Of a DNA stretch of 64,000 nucleotides, positions 11,681 through 22,046 are shown in pieces (within the stretch, counting starts at the first letter, position 1; every line of letters begins with the position of its first letter). The notes under the pieces are model-generated. The model was not told where the DNA came from. It did not search any database and saw only the letters and a list, made by a program, of their open reading frames with translations. Source of the DNA: Gorsachius magnificus (Eukaryota > Chordata > Aves > Pelecaniformes > Ardeidae); NCBI GenBank assembly GCA_034008185.1, contig CM067084.1:72878255-72942254 (forward strand), read 5' to 3'. Position numbers and translations under genes: made by a program.

Positions 11681-14600
11681 GCATGGTAACTTCTGTGTCA
11701 AAATCTGTCTCTTGTTATCATAGCAAAAGCTTTATTCTAACAGTCACAAGGAAGAAAAAATGCCTAGGATGCTTTAGTTAGGTACAAAACTTAATCTTTT
11801 TTCAAAATTAACAGATGCAGTCCACTTCTATAAATGACCTGATGAAACAATATCCTTCTGTACAATATACACTGGATGAAGGATCACCCTGGATATGGAT
11901 AATTTTTGATAGATTTAATTGAAGAATACTTACTAAAAAGAAGGGGGGTTAGTACACAAGAATGAAGATATTATCTGGAAGGCATCAATCTGATGAAAAG
12001 AGTATTAAAAAGCATTTAGGAAGATAAACAAGGAGAAGTAGTCTGGCATTCAAATGAAGAACAACAGAAATAGAGATTAAATTTAATGCGAATACTAATA
12101 ATTTAAAGAACTGAGATAGACTTAAAGAATTATTTTAAGTTAGTATGTTATTCAGGATAATTCAAATTGAATTCTGTGTTAATAGCAACAAGGTACAACA
12201 TTGAAGCAAAAACATTTATTTGCACTCATTATTTGTTTTTAAGAGGTTTGAGGGACATAGTATGATTCTTCATGACTGAAGGTGAAGACTTGTTTGTTGC
12301 AACTAGGAATCACCCATCATATGACTAACAAACCTATGTTCTTATTGCAAATATTTGCAGGGAAAAACAAGTCCAACATTATGTTATAAACATCATAACT
12401 TACAATACAATAGACATGAAGGTTGTAAACAACTGAATTACAAGTCAAAGCATAGTTTTCTTCCTGGAAGAAAATCAAGTCTGATCATTCACTGAGAACA
12501 ACAAACAGAAATTCTTTTTATGATGCAAAATTCACATGTTGCAGAAATAAAATGCATGGAGTTTAACACAGAATCACCTCTAGACGAATTTTGAGCATAA
12601 CATTCTAATTAAAGGAAACCATCTTATTTATGTCTCACTATTCAAGAATTAAAAATCCTTAGCATATTTCATTTGTATTTCTCTAAAAACAGAAGGCTAA
12701 TAATCAGTAAGTTTCCTGAACTCCACTTGTATATAGAAGTGTGAACGAGGAGTTGGAAGATAGGAACCGAGACTGGGACATGGCTTTCTCTCCTGCTTCC
12801 TGAGGGGCCTTGTAGAGATTATGTTCTCTCTTGACACCTTGGTTTTGAACACTATTAGCTACCTGACACTTGGCAATTTATTTATACATTTCCATCACAG
12901 CAAAAGAAGACTCCATCTTTATACATAGTGGATCAGGCAGAACTGAACTACCGTCAAAGTAATGGTTTACCTCTACTCTTTAAAATTCACTTTCTGTTCC
13001 TTTAGCACTAATTTTCTGATTCCCTGTCTGTATCTTGAAATCCTGAGTGTCTGCAAAGTGCAATAAGTGAAAAAGAAAAATTTATCCCAAGGGTTACTGG
13101 ATATGTTATCTGCTTGATCTACCTCAATTGCGAAAATGCAGGGAAAGATAGGTGCTTTTTCAAAGCAGTACACAGGGATTAGATGTGTGGCCACCATTAC
13201 TGTAAATGGACTGTGTAAAGATACATCCCACATACAGCTGGAAAAACATAACTCTTGCTAGCAGTATCTAGTGCCATCATTTCTTTACAAATAAAGATGG
13301 CCAACTACTTATCTCATTTACGCCAGTACAAGTACAGAGTAATGCTTCTGACTTTGGGTGGTCACTCTTGGAATATACTTGGAAGCAGACTATAAACCCA
13401 AATGTTTTCTAAACAGATTTCTCTCTCAAAGCTTGAGACACTATTTTCTACAATGAGAGAATATGTTCAGATGGGAACACTGATATTTAAACAAAATTAT
13501 AAAGACGCATTGAGAAATAAAAATAATAATAATCAAGAGGTTGCTTCTGCTCCTGTTGCAGTTAATGGATACTCACTCTCCCATGCTATTCAAGGGGAAC
13601 AAGATGAAAGTGACTCACACAGTCTGATACAAGGAACTGATATTTGATAGGAAGTCGTCAAATATTCAGATTTTTAACTAGCTATTTGGAAATAGTAAGT
13701 AGTTGCAAAACAAATGCAGGGAAACAGTTACGGATGTATTTTCAGTGGCACATGGGGGTCAAGCAGTGCCTTACAAATTTTGCCTTTTGGTTTTCTTATG
13801 AAAAACCACGCACATTTTGCCAAGTGAAAAATACCTATTTGCATGTGTTTTCTGTGAATTTATACTGTAGCAGTAAGCTTCCCTGAAGATTCTGTGTGCC
13901 CTTACCACATCCAGCCCAGGGCAAGCAGAGTGTTCACTAGGATACAGGATGAGACTGGGACAAACCATGCTAGGTCAGTCTGGGAGCTCAAACTGATAGA
14001 ATAGAGTCTGTCTCGCTTATCTTCTCTGTGACATCTGCCTCTTGTGGGCTTCCGTTTGGAGAGAGAGAGGTATTTCTGATTCCATTTAGGTAAGGTAGAG
14101 ACTGGAATTGAATGTGCAAGAACTTTGACGTGAGCAGAACAAAACCAAAGAGGCGAGCAGGACTTGCTGGACAGTGACAATAGCACTGGAATTGACAACA
14201 TGAAGAGATGAAACTGGAGCTTCAGGGGTGAATAAGAGAAAGAACAGGGATAGAAAGATGATGGAGCTTAGAACAGAACCCAGTTTATCTTTCTTTTCCA
14301 TCTGCCCAGTATTTGGCTAGCAGAGCATTCCAAACCTCTACAGTACAGCCATTTCCCAACCATTGTGAACTGCCAAAACATAGAAATTTCTACACAGTCT
14401 TTATGAAAGAGCAAAATATACTATTATTATTTCACACAATCATATATTTTGGGTTTTGTTGTAATTATTTATCTAACTTTACATGTAAGTAAAATTAGAG
14501 CATCTACAGATTAAGAACAAAATCTTGCTGAAGAGTTATTATGCAAACCTCTGGATTGTGTCACCTTTGCAGCAGCACAGTGAAACCAACGGAAATGTTG

Positions 14601-17600
14601 TGTTGGATTTTGAGCAGAATATTCAGCAAAGACCAATTCTATACTTAGTAAAAGATCAAATATGGAAATCTACCAGGTTTTTTTTGCTATCATTTGCAAA
14701 GCAAGTTATTCACAGTAGCTGATGTATTTTCACCCTATGGCTTTGACCCTTTGGATTTTATACCTCTTTGTTTATATATTCATATTGTAAAGTCCTTCAT
14801 TTTAACATATATTTGCTCGCCCACTTTCACTTCTTTTCCTGTGCATCCCTTTGCCAGACATTTTTACTGCTTTAATTTGCAAGGATTCCCACAAGAATGG
14901 TCTTATGCCCCTGGTAAATTGTTGACAGGGATATTTTGATCAAGACAGATTGTGCCTTCCAGACTCACTCCCTTAGGACTAAATCCAACTTCCTTTCATA
15001 ACATATTCACATTTATCATGTACACAAATAAGAACCCTAAACTACAGTCTAAACTGCTGGTCTCCCTTTGTGACATTTCCTTGTTGTTGTTGTCAGCTGA
15101 ATTTCAACAATGCTAAAACAAAACTTCAATGCTCTCGTGCTACTTCTTTCCTCAATTATTGGTACTATTGCCACCCTGCCTGTCAGTCAAGCCCGTAACT
15201 GCATAGGTCATTTTTCACGTAGACTGCTCTCCAGGATATCATAACCAGTCTATGTGCATATCTCCTTCGCTCTTTTTGAACAGTAGGTTTCAAATAGTAT
15301 TTACCTATCACCTCATAGCTAAAAATGTAAGGTAGTGTCTCAACATTTTCTATCTTATTGCAATAGACATCTCTTTCCCGGGTTTAACTAATCCAATCTT
15401 TCCCTAGCAAATCAACTATCTGGAATGCTATTGTTAAGATGGTTCTGCTAGTCCATTGTTTTGACCCTCTTACTCCAGCTAGCATCTCACAGTTGATTCT
15501 AGCACGTAGAAGGAAAGCTGCCTGTCTTTGCTGTCAAGATGCTTCACAACTCAGTTCCATCCTACCTGTTATCTCTTATTCTTTACTGATGTCATCCCCC
15601 ATTTCTGATCAGCCAAGGATGCCCATCTCCTTGTTTCATTTATTAGATTTCCAAACAAGTAATTTTATTTACTTTCGATCAGCTCCTACAAGCATTTATA
15701 TTGTTCTTCAAAACCTACTTCATTCTGACAGAGATTTTGCTCTGCAAAATGTCCTTTGCTATCTGCTCCTTGAAGTTCAGGTGAGAATGTATGGCTCTCA
15801 GAGGTACTTATCTCCAGGATCTTGCACTTGACAATACTGGCATCCCTAGTGGCTCCCGTAGCCTGGCAGAGACGCTGCTGGGGTACTGAACTCCCTTTTC
15901 TGGAATGACCTGTAAGTGCTGTCTTTTTATTTTGAGAGAAATAATCTAGCCCAAAATTGTTGGTTTCACCAGGAACAACCATGAACAGCTGGGCAATTAG
16001 GCTAACAAGCATATGTTATATAGGTCATCAACAGGTTATCAAAGAACTAAACAAGACACCACAGGTATCATATTAGAAGGACATAAAGACTATAGAACAT
16101 CCAAATAAGATAAAGATACATAATATGAATGAAACATACAGTGTTGATAATGACTGGAATCTGACTGTAGTTTTAAGGGATGGAAAACTAATTAAGCAAT
16201 TGGAAAAGCCTAATAGAATAGAAGATAGTAACTTGTAGAAAAGTCAAGCCTGATACACTGCATACCTAAGGTAGTAAATAAATATAAAGAAAGCTGTGTC
16301 TTGCAATTATTTAGATTTGTGCTCTTGGAATATGACCCTCCTGATTTTTGTCTGGTCAGTAGTACACAACACTAGGTTTGCTATTTGTCATGCTGTTAGC
16401 ATGAGACATACAGGCTTGAATCTAGTCTGTGATTTAAAGTGATGGTGTTAATCAGGATACAAACTGGAGGAAGTTTCTGCACGGGTCAGTTAATACTGGC
16501 TAATTGGTAAGTGTCCAAGTGTATACATGGAAATTACATATACAAAAAAGCTACAATAATTTTAGGATCATATGCCTATTATGAAATAGAAAAGAAAGAA
16601 GTGAAGTGAATTTCCCATGATGAATTATAATCACCTATTTGGTGCTGAAACAAAGCTGAATTTATATAAACATAGATCTTTTTACTTTATTAGATACATT
16701 CACAGCAAAAATACTATATAGTGAGTGAACTGAAACTATCCCAGAGAAAGATTCTGCCTTATCTTTGGCATCAGCTATCCTCACTGTTCTTCCCTTTTTG
16801 AAAGGGTTTATTATGAAACTTAAGGTTCATGTTTCTCTAGTGGAGTTACTGCTTCGTTTGTCTTTGTATCACCTTTCCTGGGCTGAGAAGAACAATGATC
16901 TGAATATTAATTTTTACAAGTGCTTGCTTTGGCAGCAGTGGCAGCTGAATGTACCTGCTCTCTGCCCAGTGAAAAATTATTATTTTGAAACTGGATCAGT
17001 TCCCTGATGTAATTTGGCATATGAACGCACAAAGAGTTATGCCAGTACTACAAGGCAGGAGTGCAGTGGCAGAAACTAGGACCCTGAGTGGAAACTATTT
17101 AAGAAAGCAAACACCCAAGAAATGAGTATGGATCCACTGCCTCAGCCTCTGATTTTCATATCACACCTCCATAGTTTTATATTCTTGTAGTCATTTGTGT
17201 TTATGCAAAATCAATGTAAAAGACTCTCTAACTGGAATAGCAGTGGTTTAGACCTTATTGTCAGAAGTGGAAAGGAGCGCTTGAGCTACATGGCAGTGTG
17301 GAATCAGGGCTCTGACAATGTAGTTTGATAATACACAGCACGTAGAGACAATAGCAGTCTAAACAATACTACTGCCTTCCCTTAGTGATTTTCTAAAGCT
17401 GATTCAATCCTGTAGCTGCATCAGCACAAGTCAGGGTGGCACTGAGGACAAAGAGATGGGAAGAGGTGACAGACTATGGTCAGGAAAGGATGGGGACTGC
17501 TTCAGTCAGTAGGGTTACATATCAGCAAATCTTGATCTGATTACTTGTAATATTAGATTAAAATCAGGTAGTTGATTTACTGTCACTTGCCTTTTATCCC

Positions 17601-18042
17601 ACCGTTCTGATGGTCACTTATGTCCTCAAAGCAAGAATATCTGTTCCTGTGAGTCAGCTTCTGAACTCCATTCATATACACAAAATGGGTGCTGCTGACA
17701 GGAACTTTCATTTGGAAGGAGAAAAGGAGATAGGAAGCTACAAAACAGCTTAGTCAGGAATGGAAGAGAAGCTTTTCCTATCATTGTCAGATCCATTTTA
17801 GGAAGTTGTTGCTTTCCCTCTCTTTTGTTGCTACCCAAGCAGTTATTCAACGCCTCTGATCTTTACTCCCTTGTTTTCTGGTGATAACCGTAAGAAATTT
17901 GGACTTTAGTCATAAATGAAAAACGTCACTGTAAGAAAAATCTATGAAAGTTACAACAACATGTTAGAAAACAGGTGTCTATGTTTAAAATCAGCTAGTA
18001 AAACACAGTAAGCTATGTAAGATGAACTGAAACATAATATAC

Positions 18043-18170
18043 CTGCAACATCTTAGCTGATTCATTCAAGAAATCCTCCACGCTCTGATTTTCAGGGTTA
18101 AATTTGTTAAGCTGTTGGACTATTATTGCAACATGTTTTCCATGGCTGACCATCTTCACCATGGAGAATC
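18043..18170 (-). CDS. CFAP99: CFAP99 coding exon (first internal exon, contains internal ATG)
   Basis: This 128-nt exon has acceptor tatttatag before GATTCTCC and donor TTGCAG before gtatat. It encodes (x)FSMVKMVSHGKHVAIIVQQ through NFNPENQ-type sequence to ESAKMLQ, ending in phase 0. Its first two bases complete a codon begun in the exon before. If that exon is the one ending at 20869, the junction codon is GGA (Gly) and translation starts MGFSMVKM. If not, the first in-frame ATG is at 18160-18162. The downstream exon at 5802-5946 continues in the right phase. Confidence 0.85.
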
Positions 18171-20533
18171 CTATAAATATAGTAAATCATTAATTTTTCA
18201 TGCCTCCTTCAGTTGTAGCATAATGTATGTTGATAGGCTCATAGAGAAGATATACTGCAGTAATGTAGAAGAGAACATTTAGGTCAAGCTTTCAAAATCA
18301 CAGTTACTCAGAACAGCTAACAGGAGAAATGAGAATACAGTACAAACATCAATAAAATACAAGACATAATTACATATTTCTTATTCTGCAAATGTCCCAA
18401 AAGATTCTTAGGATGATACCTGAAATGGTTTTTATATCAGGTTATTTGACGAAATATAATTAAAGATAATACTAGAGAAAAGCATGATTTTTTGCACGTG
18501 TGCTATCCAGGTCCTATTGAATGTATTTCTCTTCCCAGTGAGATGAAAATGAAAGCAAAATTTTACTCTTAGATCTTATCACATGTTGCTATTAATAGGC
18601 TATTTTTCCAAACCCACAAAAGAATAGGAACGTAGTGGAATTACAAGGAAGCAATGAAAGAGTGTTGGTCAGCAAGCTGGGCAGTGATCACAACACATCG
18701 GTACTCTAGGCCACTGTCAAGGCTTTTGAAGGCACAGCAGTTGGGTGCTTTTTATGCTTGATGCTTTGTTTGTGAAATGACTGGATTACATCTCCCTCAA
18801 ATGATGTCTTACTCATATGCTTGAGAGTTTGCAGAACTGGATACCTTGATTTTTATGTTCACATGACAAGAACTATAATTCATTTGCTTATACACATGCA
18901 TATGTTGTTGTATATGAAAGACCAATAATAGTAATGATCAGGGCTGAAAGTCATTAGACTGGTTTAGCATTGGGTAAAAGTGAACACAGAAGTAATTTTC
19001 CATGGTGACAATAAAACTGTATTTTTGAAAATCGTTCTTGTATTTTATATATCATTATATTCTGATGCTCGAAAAGAATGCTTGATCAAGATGATTCATT
19101 CCCACTGCGGTAAAGATAATTCAGCTCTTGTTTTAAAAGGATATCACAACATTTCCAGATACAGTGTTTTTGTACCCTGCCTTTCAGCACTATCAACCTC
19201 AATAATAATTGTCTAAATAGCATTTTTAATTACTAAACTCAAACCCTTAAAAAAAAAAAAGAATTTGGCTGTGATTATACTCAATATAGGTGTTTAGTTA
19301 GCTGGTGTGATCAAGACAAAATGTCCAATTGAAAAAAAAAAAAGGTCCAGCAAAACAGGGCTGGATCATGACAAGGGATGGCAAATAAAAAAAGAGGTGC
19401 TACCATGTCTCTTTGTCACAGGAGGAATCACCGTTTCTCCACTCCTCTGAGAAACATGTTCTGTTTCTACGTACCTGCCAAGGTTCTTACACTCACAAGG
19501 GATTTTGGATAAGGGAGAGAGAAATATCTCTGTACTCGTTCAGGCTGAAGCATAATTCAGGCTCCAACAGCTCTCCCAGTGACAAATATATTTTCTTCTG
19601 GCACAGCTGAAACGAGTTTGAAATCTCATGCTCTGTACATTCTGATATTCACCCCTCCTCTCCAAAAAACAATCATTAAACCCAAAAACTGGAATATGAA
19701 AACTAAGACATATAGTTATATCTTCAGAACTCTGGACATACAGGGGGTCTTAACAGAAAGAACTTCACTCATGACTGTATTTAAACAAACTGCTATTATT
19801 ATCATCAATGTTTTAAAATGTACACATCAGGAATAAAATGCTTTGTGTTATGAAACGCACCCTTATTTCCACATAGCCGTTTAGGATAATATTCTAATTG
19901 CTATGTATAAAAAGGATATAAATTTATACTGTGTAGAAAATTTCTTCTATTATCTGATATAGAATTTCAGTTAAAGGAGGTAAGAACCTGACTTAGCCTT
20001 ATTTTACAATGGAGCTTGGAGATATTTTGAAAGCCATTGCATAGGATAAGACTGGCCACAATCATAGAGACTGGTTTCAATGATCTGAAAGATTCCTTCA
20101 GGTTTTACCCTTGCTCCTATATTCCTGGCCTAGAAAGGCAGCGATTGCATTTCCTCTGATGAAAATTGTCCTTCACAAAGAGGGGGCTGAACTAAGCCTT
20201 CCTGCAAAATTCAGTCAGATCAAGTAGCTGCTGCTCAGAATGGAATAGGTGTTTCTCTCAGCTGTGTGCTAGAACCCAATGGTTACATCCTGCCATTCTC
20301 ATTTACTCTGGACTTTTCTGCATTGCTGACTGTCACCTGAGCATAGCAGGGAGCAGTTCTGGGCACAGGTCCTCTTTTCAGCAGATTCCTCCCTTAAGGC
20401 AGTAAAACACCAGATGGAAAACATTCACCCTGAGTAGCTATAGCCTGGATCTCATGTTCATTTTTAATTTGCATGTATTTCAATGTTTTTCATACCTACT
20501 ACTAGTATTTTCTTTGACATGTGGGATTTATTT

Positions 20534-20566
<33 letters not shown>

Positions 20567-20868
20567 TGTGAAATATCTTGTGGAACTTTACAATTAAATA
20601 TTCAGGGTACAAAACCTTCTCCAAACAAGTTGTATTCTATTTGTGAGATAGGGAAGCCCAAGGACACTATGGCTGGCTACTTGCCCCCAATCACAACAGT
20701 TAATGAAAACTCTGGGAGCAAAGCCCAACAGTCCTGTCTACTGTATAACATAGGCCCCATTGGTCTTTGCTACTGTATTCACAGACACCTGATAAACGAG
20801 TGAAGTAGCTACAAGCCTGCCCAGGGCACCAGGCACTTTCAGGGTGCCACACACATCAGGCATTTTAC
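18171..20868 (-). other. Probable first intron of CFAP99
   Basis: The sequence between the proposed first coding exon and the exon at 18043-18170 has no other obvious coding exon. Notable content is a 30-base T run at 20536-20565. The remaining sequence looks like unique AT-rich intron. Confidence 0.55.
20536..20565. repeat. Homopolymer T run (30 bases)
   Basis: An uninterrupted run of 30 T following tttattttc. No polyadenylation signal is visible on the minus strand just before it, so I do not call a retrocopy. Confidence 0.8.
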
Positions 20869-20872
20869 CCAT
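20869..20872 (-). CDS. CFAP99: CFAP99 start codon in proposed exon 1
   Basis: On the minus strand the sequence aacaaaaATGG is followed by gtaaaa. The ATG has A at -3 and G at +4, a strong Kozak context. The single G after it, at 20869, is followed by GT of a possible donor. Spliced to the acceptor at 18170 it gives ATG GGA TTC TCC ATG, in frame with the downstream exons. The exon start (TSS) is not determined; the 5'UTR would lie in the CpG island above 20872. The donor is not strong (TGG before gtaaaa), so this is an inference from phase and position. Confidence 0.55.
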
Positions 20873-21180
20873 TTTTGTTGTCGAAGGTGTAATATACGGC
20901 TACAGCTACCGTGCTGCCAACCGACGGCCGTAGGCCGCAGGGGTGCAACGCCCCGGGTCCCAGGGCGGGCGCCACCGCCGGGCCCCCCCCCCGGGGGCCC
21001 CTCGGCCCGGCGCTGCCCGGTCCCGTACCTGGCTGCCCCCGCCAGCCCGCGCGGCCGCCTGCGTCCCCGCCGGAGCCCGACGCTCTTCTCCCAGCGCGGC
21101 GGGACCCTCCAGCCGCAGAGAACCCCCTGCGGCCGCCGGCGGCTCGGCCCGGCCCGGCGCCGTTGCCAAGGGTCTCAGGG

Positions 21181-21203
21181 GCTGCCGGGAGCTGTAGTTC
21201 TCC
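21181..21203 (-). promoter_or_regulatory. ZNF143/STAF-like site
   Basis: On the minus strand the sequence reads gaactacagctcccggcag, close to the ACTACAATTCCCAGMATGC ZNF143 consensus. It lies about 310-330 bp upstream of the proposed CFAP99 ATG, in the CFAP99 direction. Confidence 0.55.
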
Positions 21204-21267
21204 CACGCGCCGCCCTCCGTGTTGCGGAACGGCCCGATCGGGGGCAAGGAACTACCCGGCGGGGAAA

Positions 21268-21279
21268 AAAGATGGCGGC
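21268..21279 (+). promoter_or_regulatory. YY1 / TISU-like element
   Basis: AAGATGGCGGC at 21269-21279 matches the YY1 core and 11 of 12 positions of the TISU initiator (SAASATGGCGGC). Such elements mark transcription starts with very short leaders. It contains an ATG at 21272 opening a 21-codon frame. Confidence 0.5.
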
Positions 21280-21293
21280 GATTGTTTGCCGCC

Positions 21294-21306
21294 GTTGCCA
21301 AGCAAC
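21294..21306. promoter_or_regulatory. RFX X-box motif
   Basis: GTTGCCAAGCAAC fits the RFX consensus RYYNYY-N(1-3)-RRNRAC at every position with a one-base spacer. RFX factors drive ciliary genes. The site lies 422-434 bp upstream of the proposed CFAP99 ATG. A second half-site (gttgccaagg) lies near 21162. Function is inferred from motif and context. Confidence 0.65.
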
Positions 21307-21483
21307 TCGTTCCTCCCCTCCTCGGCTGTGGTGCTGAGGGGCAGCCGGAAGCCAACCGGCCGGCTGCCGGGCACCCGGGTGGGGCTGGCTGGCACAGGCG
21401 GGGGCTCGCCAGGCCGAAGCGGACGCGCCCAGCGCAGCCCACGGAGGGGGGGGTTCTCTCCGGCCCCTTCCCGTGTCGGGGGT

Positions 21484-21492
21484 GGGCGGGGC
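21484..21492 (+). promoter_or_regulatory. GC box (Sp1-type)
   Basis: GGGCGGGGC, a textbook Sp1/KLF site, about 295 bp upstream of the ZFYVE28 ATG. Confidence 0.5.
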
Positions 21493-21536
21493 GAGCCCGC
21501 GCCAGGGGGGAGGGGGCCGTCCCAGGCCGCCAGCCG

Positions 21537-21541
21537 ATTGG
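21537..21541 (-). promoter_or_regulatory. Inverted CCAAT box (NF-Y type)
   Basis: The sequence cagccgATTGGtagc contains an inverted CCAAT core in the favourable NF-Y context (AGCCGATTGG), about 245 bp before the ZFYVE28 ATG. Confidence 0.5.
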
Positions 21542-21574
21542 TAGCTGGCGCGGGAGCCGGGGGGGGGGCCCCCC

Positions 21575-21585
21575 TGCGCATGCGC
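21575..21585. promoter_or_regulatory. NRF1 site
   Basis: TGCGCATGCGC is the perfect palindromic NRF1 consensus. It is the closest strong motif to ZFYVE28 exon 1, about 200 bp upstream of the ATG, and probably lies near its core promoter. Confidence 0.7.
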
Positions 21586-21681
21586 GGGAGGCGGGGGCTG
21601 CGGCCCGCGCTCCGCAGCGGCTGGCGGCCTCGCCCTGAGGGGCGGGGGAGGGGGGCGGCGGCGGACACCCGGCGGACCCGG

Positions 21682-21731
21682 GGGGCAGGGCTCGCCCCGG
21701 TCCCCCGAGCGGCGCGGGTGGGGAGCCGGCA
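21682..21731 (+). repeat. 50-bp exact direct repeat, upstream copy
   Basis: The segment beginning ggggcagggctcgccccggt and ending gagccggca is repeated exactly at 21899-21948, 217 bp downstream. This copy lies in the ZFYVE28 5'UTR or proximal promoter, 54 bp before the start codon. Confidence 0.9.
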
Positions 21732-21785
21732 GCCCCTGTGGCAGCGGCCGGCGGCGGCGGCGGCGGGGTGGCAGCGGCCGCGGTG

Positions 21786-21824
21786 ATGATGAACAGGTTC
21801 AGAAAGTGGCTCTACAAACCCAAG
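21786..21824 (+). CDS. ZFYVE28: ZFYVE28 (LST2) coding exon 1
   Basis: Thirteen codons, MMNRFRKWLYKPK, end AAG before GTGAGC, a strong donor, in phase 0. I recognise this as the N-terminus of ZFYVE28, the lateral signaling target 2 homologue. This is a FYVE-domain protein that regulates endosomal EGFR traffic; its FYVE domain is C-terminal and outside this window. The start was chosen at the first of two consecutive ATGs. Upstream in-frame sequence is GTG/GCG/GGC-rich without an ATG. The head-to-head position with CFAP99 supports the call. The exon is short, so the identity rests on a distinctive 13-residue match plus synteny. Confidence 0.87.
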
Positions 21825-21898
21825 GTGAGCTGCGAGGAGCCGCGGCCGTCGGGCGGCTCGGGGGCGCCCGCCGCTGCCCGGGGCCCCCCTCCCGGCGA

Positions 21899-21948
21899 GG
21901 GGCAGGGCTCGCCCCGGTCCCCCGAGCGGCGCGGGTGGGGAGCCGGCA
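21899..21948 (+). repeat. 50-bp exact direct repeat, downstream copy
   Basis: The second copy of the repeat at 21682-21731, in the same orientation. It starts 75 bp inside intron 1, so the two copies bracket the first coding exon. Flanking bases differ on both sides. Confidence 0.9.
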
Positions 21949-21967
21949 CCTCAGCTCGCCTCCTCCT

Positions 21968-22046
21968 CCCCCCCCCCCCCCCCCCCCCCGCGGTCACCCT
22001 CGCCCCGCCGTCGGGAAGTTGAGGTGCGGCGGGGGGGGGGGGGGGG
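21968..22046. repeat. C22 and G16 homopolymer runs in the CpG island
   Basis: A run of 22 C (21968-21989) is followed about 40 bp later by a run of 16 G (22031-22046) on the same strand. They are complementary and could pair as a hairpin in the nascent transcript. Such runs are also error-prone in sequencing. Confidence 0.75.

Larger units (their letters stand above)
5947..18042 (-). other. CFAP99 intron, 12 kb, no further exon recognised
   Basis: This is a long AT-rich intron. It holds a MIR-like fragment near 9.4-9.7 kb, an old palindrome-type repeat piece near 11.6 kb, and an AT/TG microsatellite near 7.3 kb. A stretch at about 14.95-15.85 kb, rich in pyrimidine-type codons on the plus strand, may be an ancient decayed repeat, but I could not name it. 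Candidate ORFs such as 15439-15831 plus and 8082-8435 minus have no domain or splice support. Confidence 0.6.
1..20872 (-). other. CFAP99: CFAP99 gene, 5' part (partial, runs off left edge)
   Basis: This is the span of a minus-strand multi-exon gene. Four coding pieces were assembled by eye: 20872-20869 (ATG plus one base), 18170-18043, 5946-5802 and 152-58. Every internal junction has AG/GT boundaries and the phases fit (1, 0, 1, 0). The joined product reads without a stop for about 122 residues. The known CFAP99 is a ciliary/flagellar axoneme protein, homologous to Chlamydomonas FAP99, which I recall as a central-apparatus protein. The assignment rests on remembered family sequence (the VLDTLAGCIEYKSLL and ICYLATFQLEELGL stretches) and on synteny with ZFYVE28, its head-to-head neighbour in human. 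More exons must lie beyond position 1. An extra small exon between those listed cannot be excluded, although phases match without one. Confidence 0.85.

Noticed and set aside
21738..21785. In-frame GTG upstream of the ZFYVE28 ATG as an earlier start
   Set aside because: No ATG is present in that extension, and the known protein starts MMNRF. The Ala/Gly-rich extension is 5'UTR.
20911..21786. A 291-codon plus-strand open frame and several long minus-strand frames across the CpG island
   Set aside because: They arise because stop codons are rare in GC-rich DNA. Composition is Pro/Gly/Ala/Arg-rich with no domain, and the plus frame runs through the promoter of ZFYVE28.
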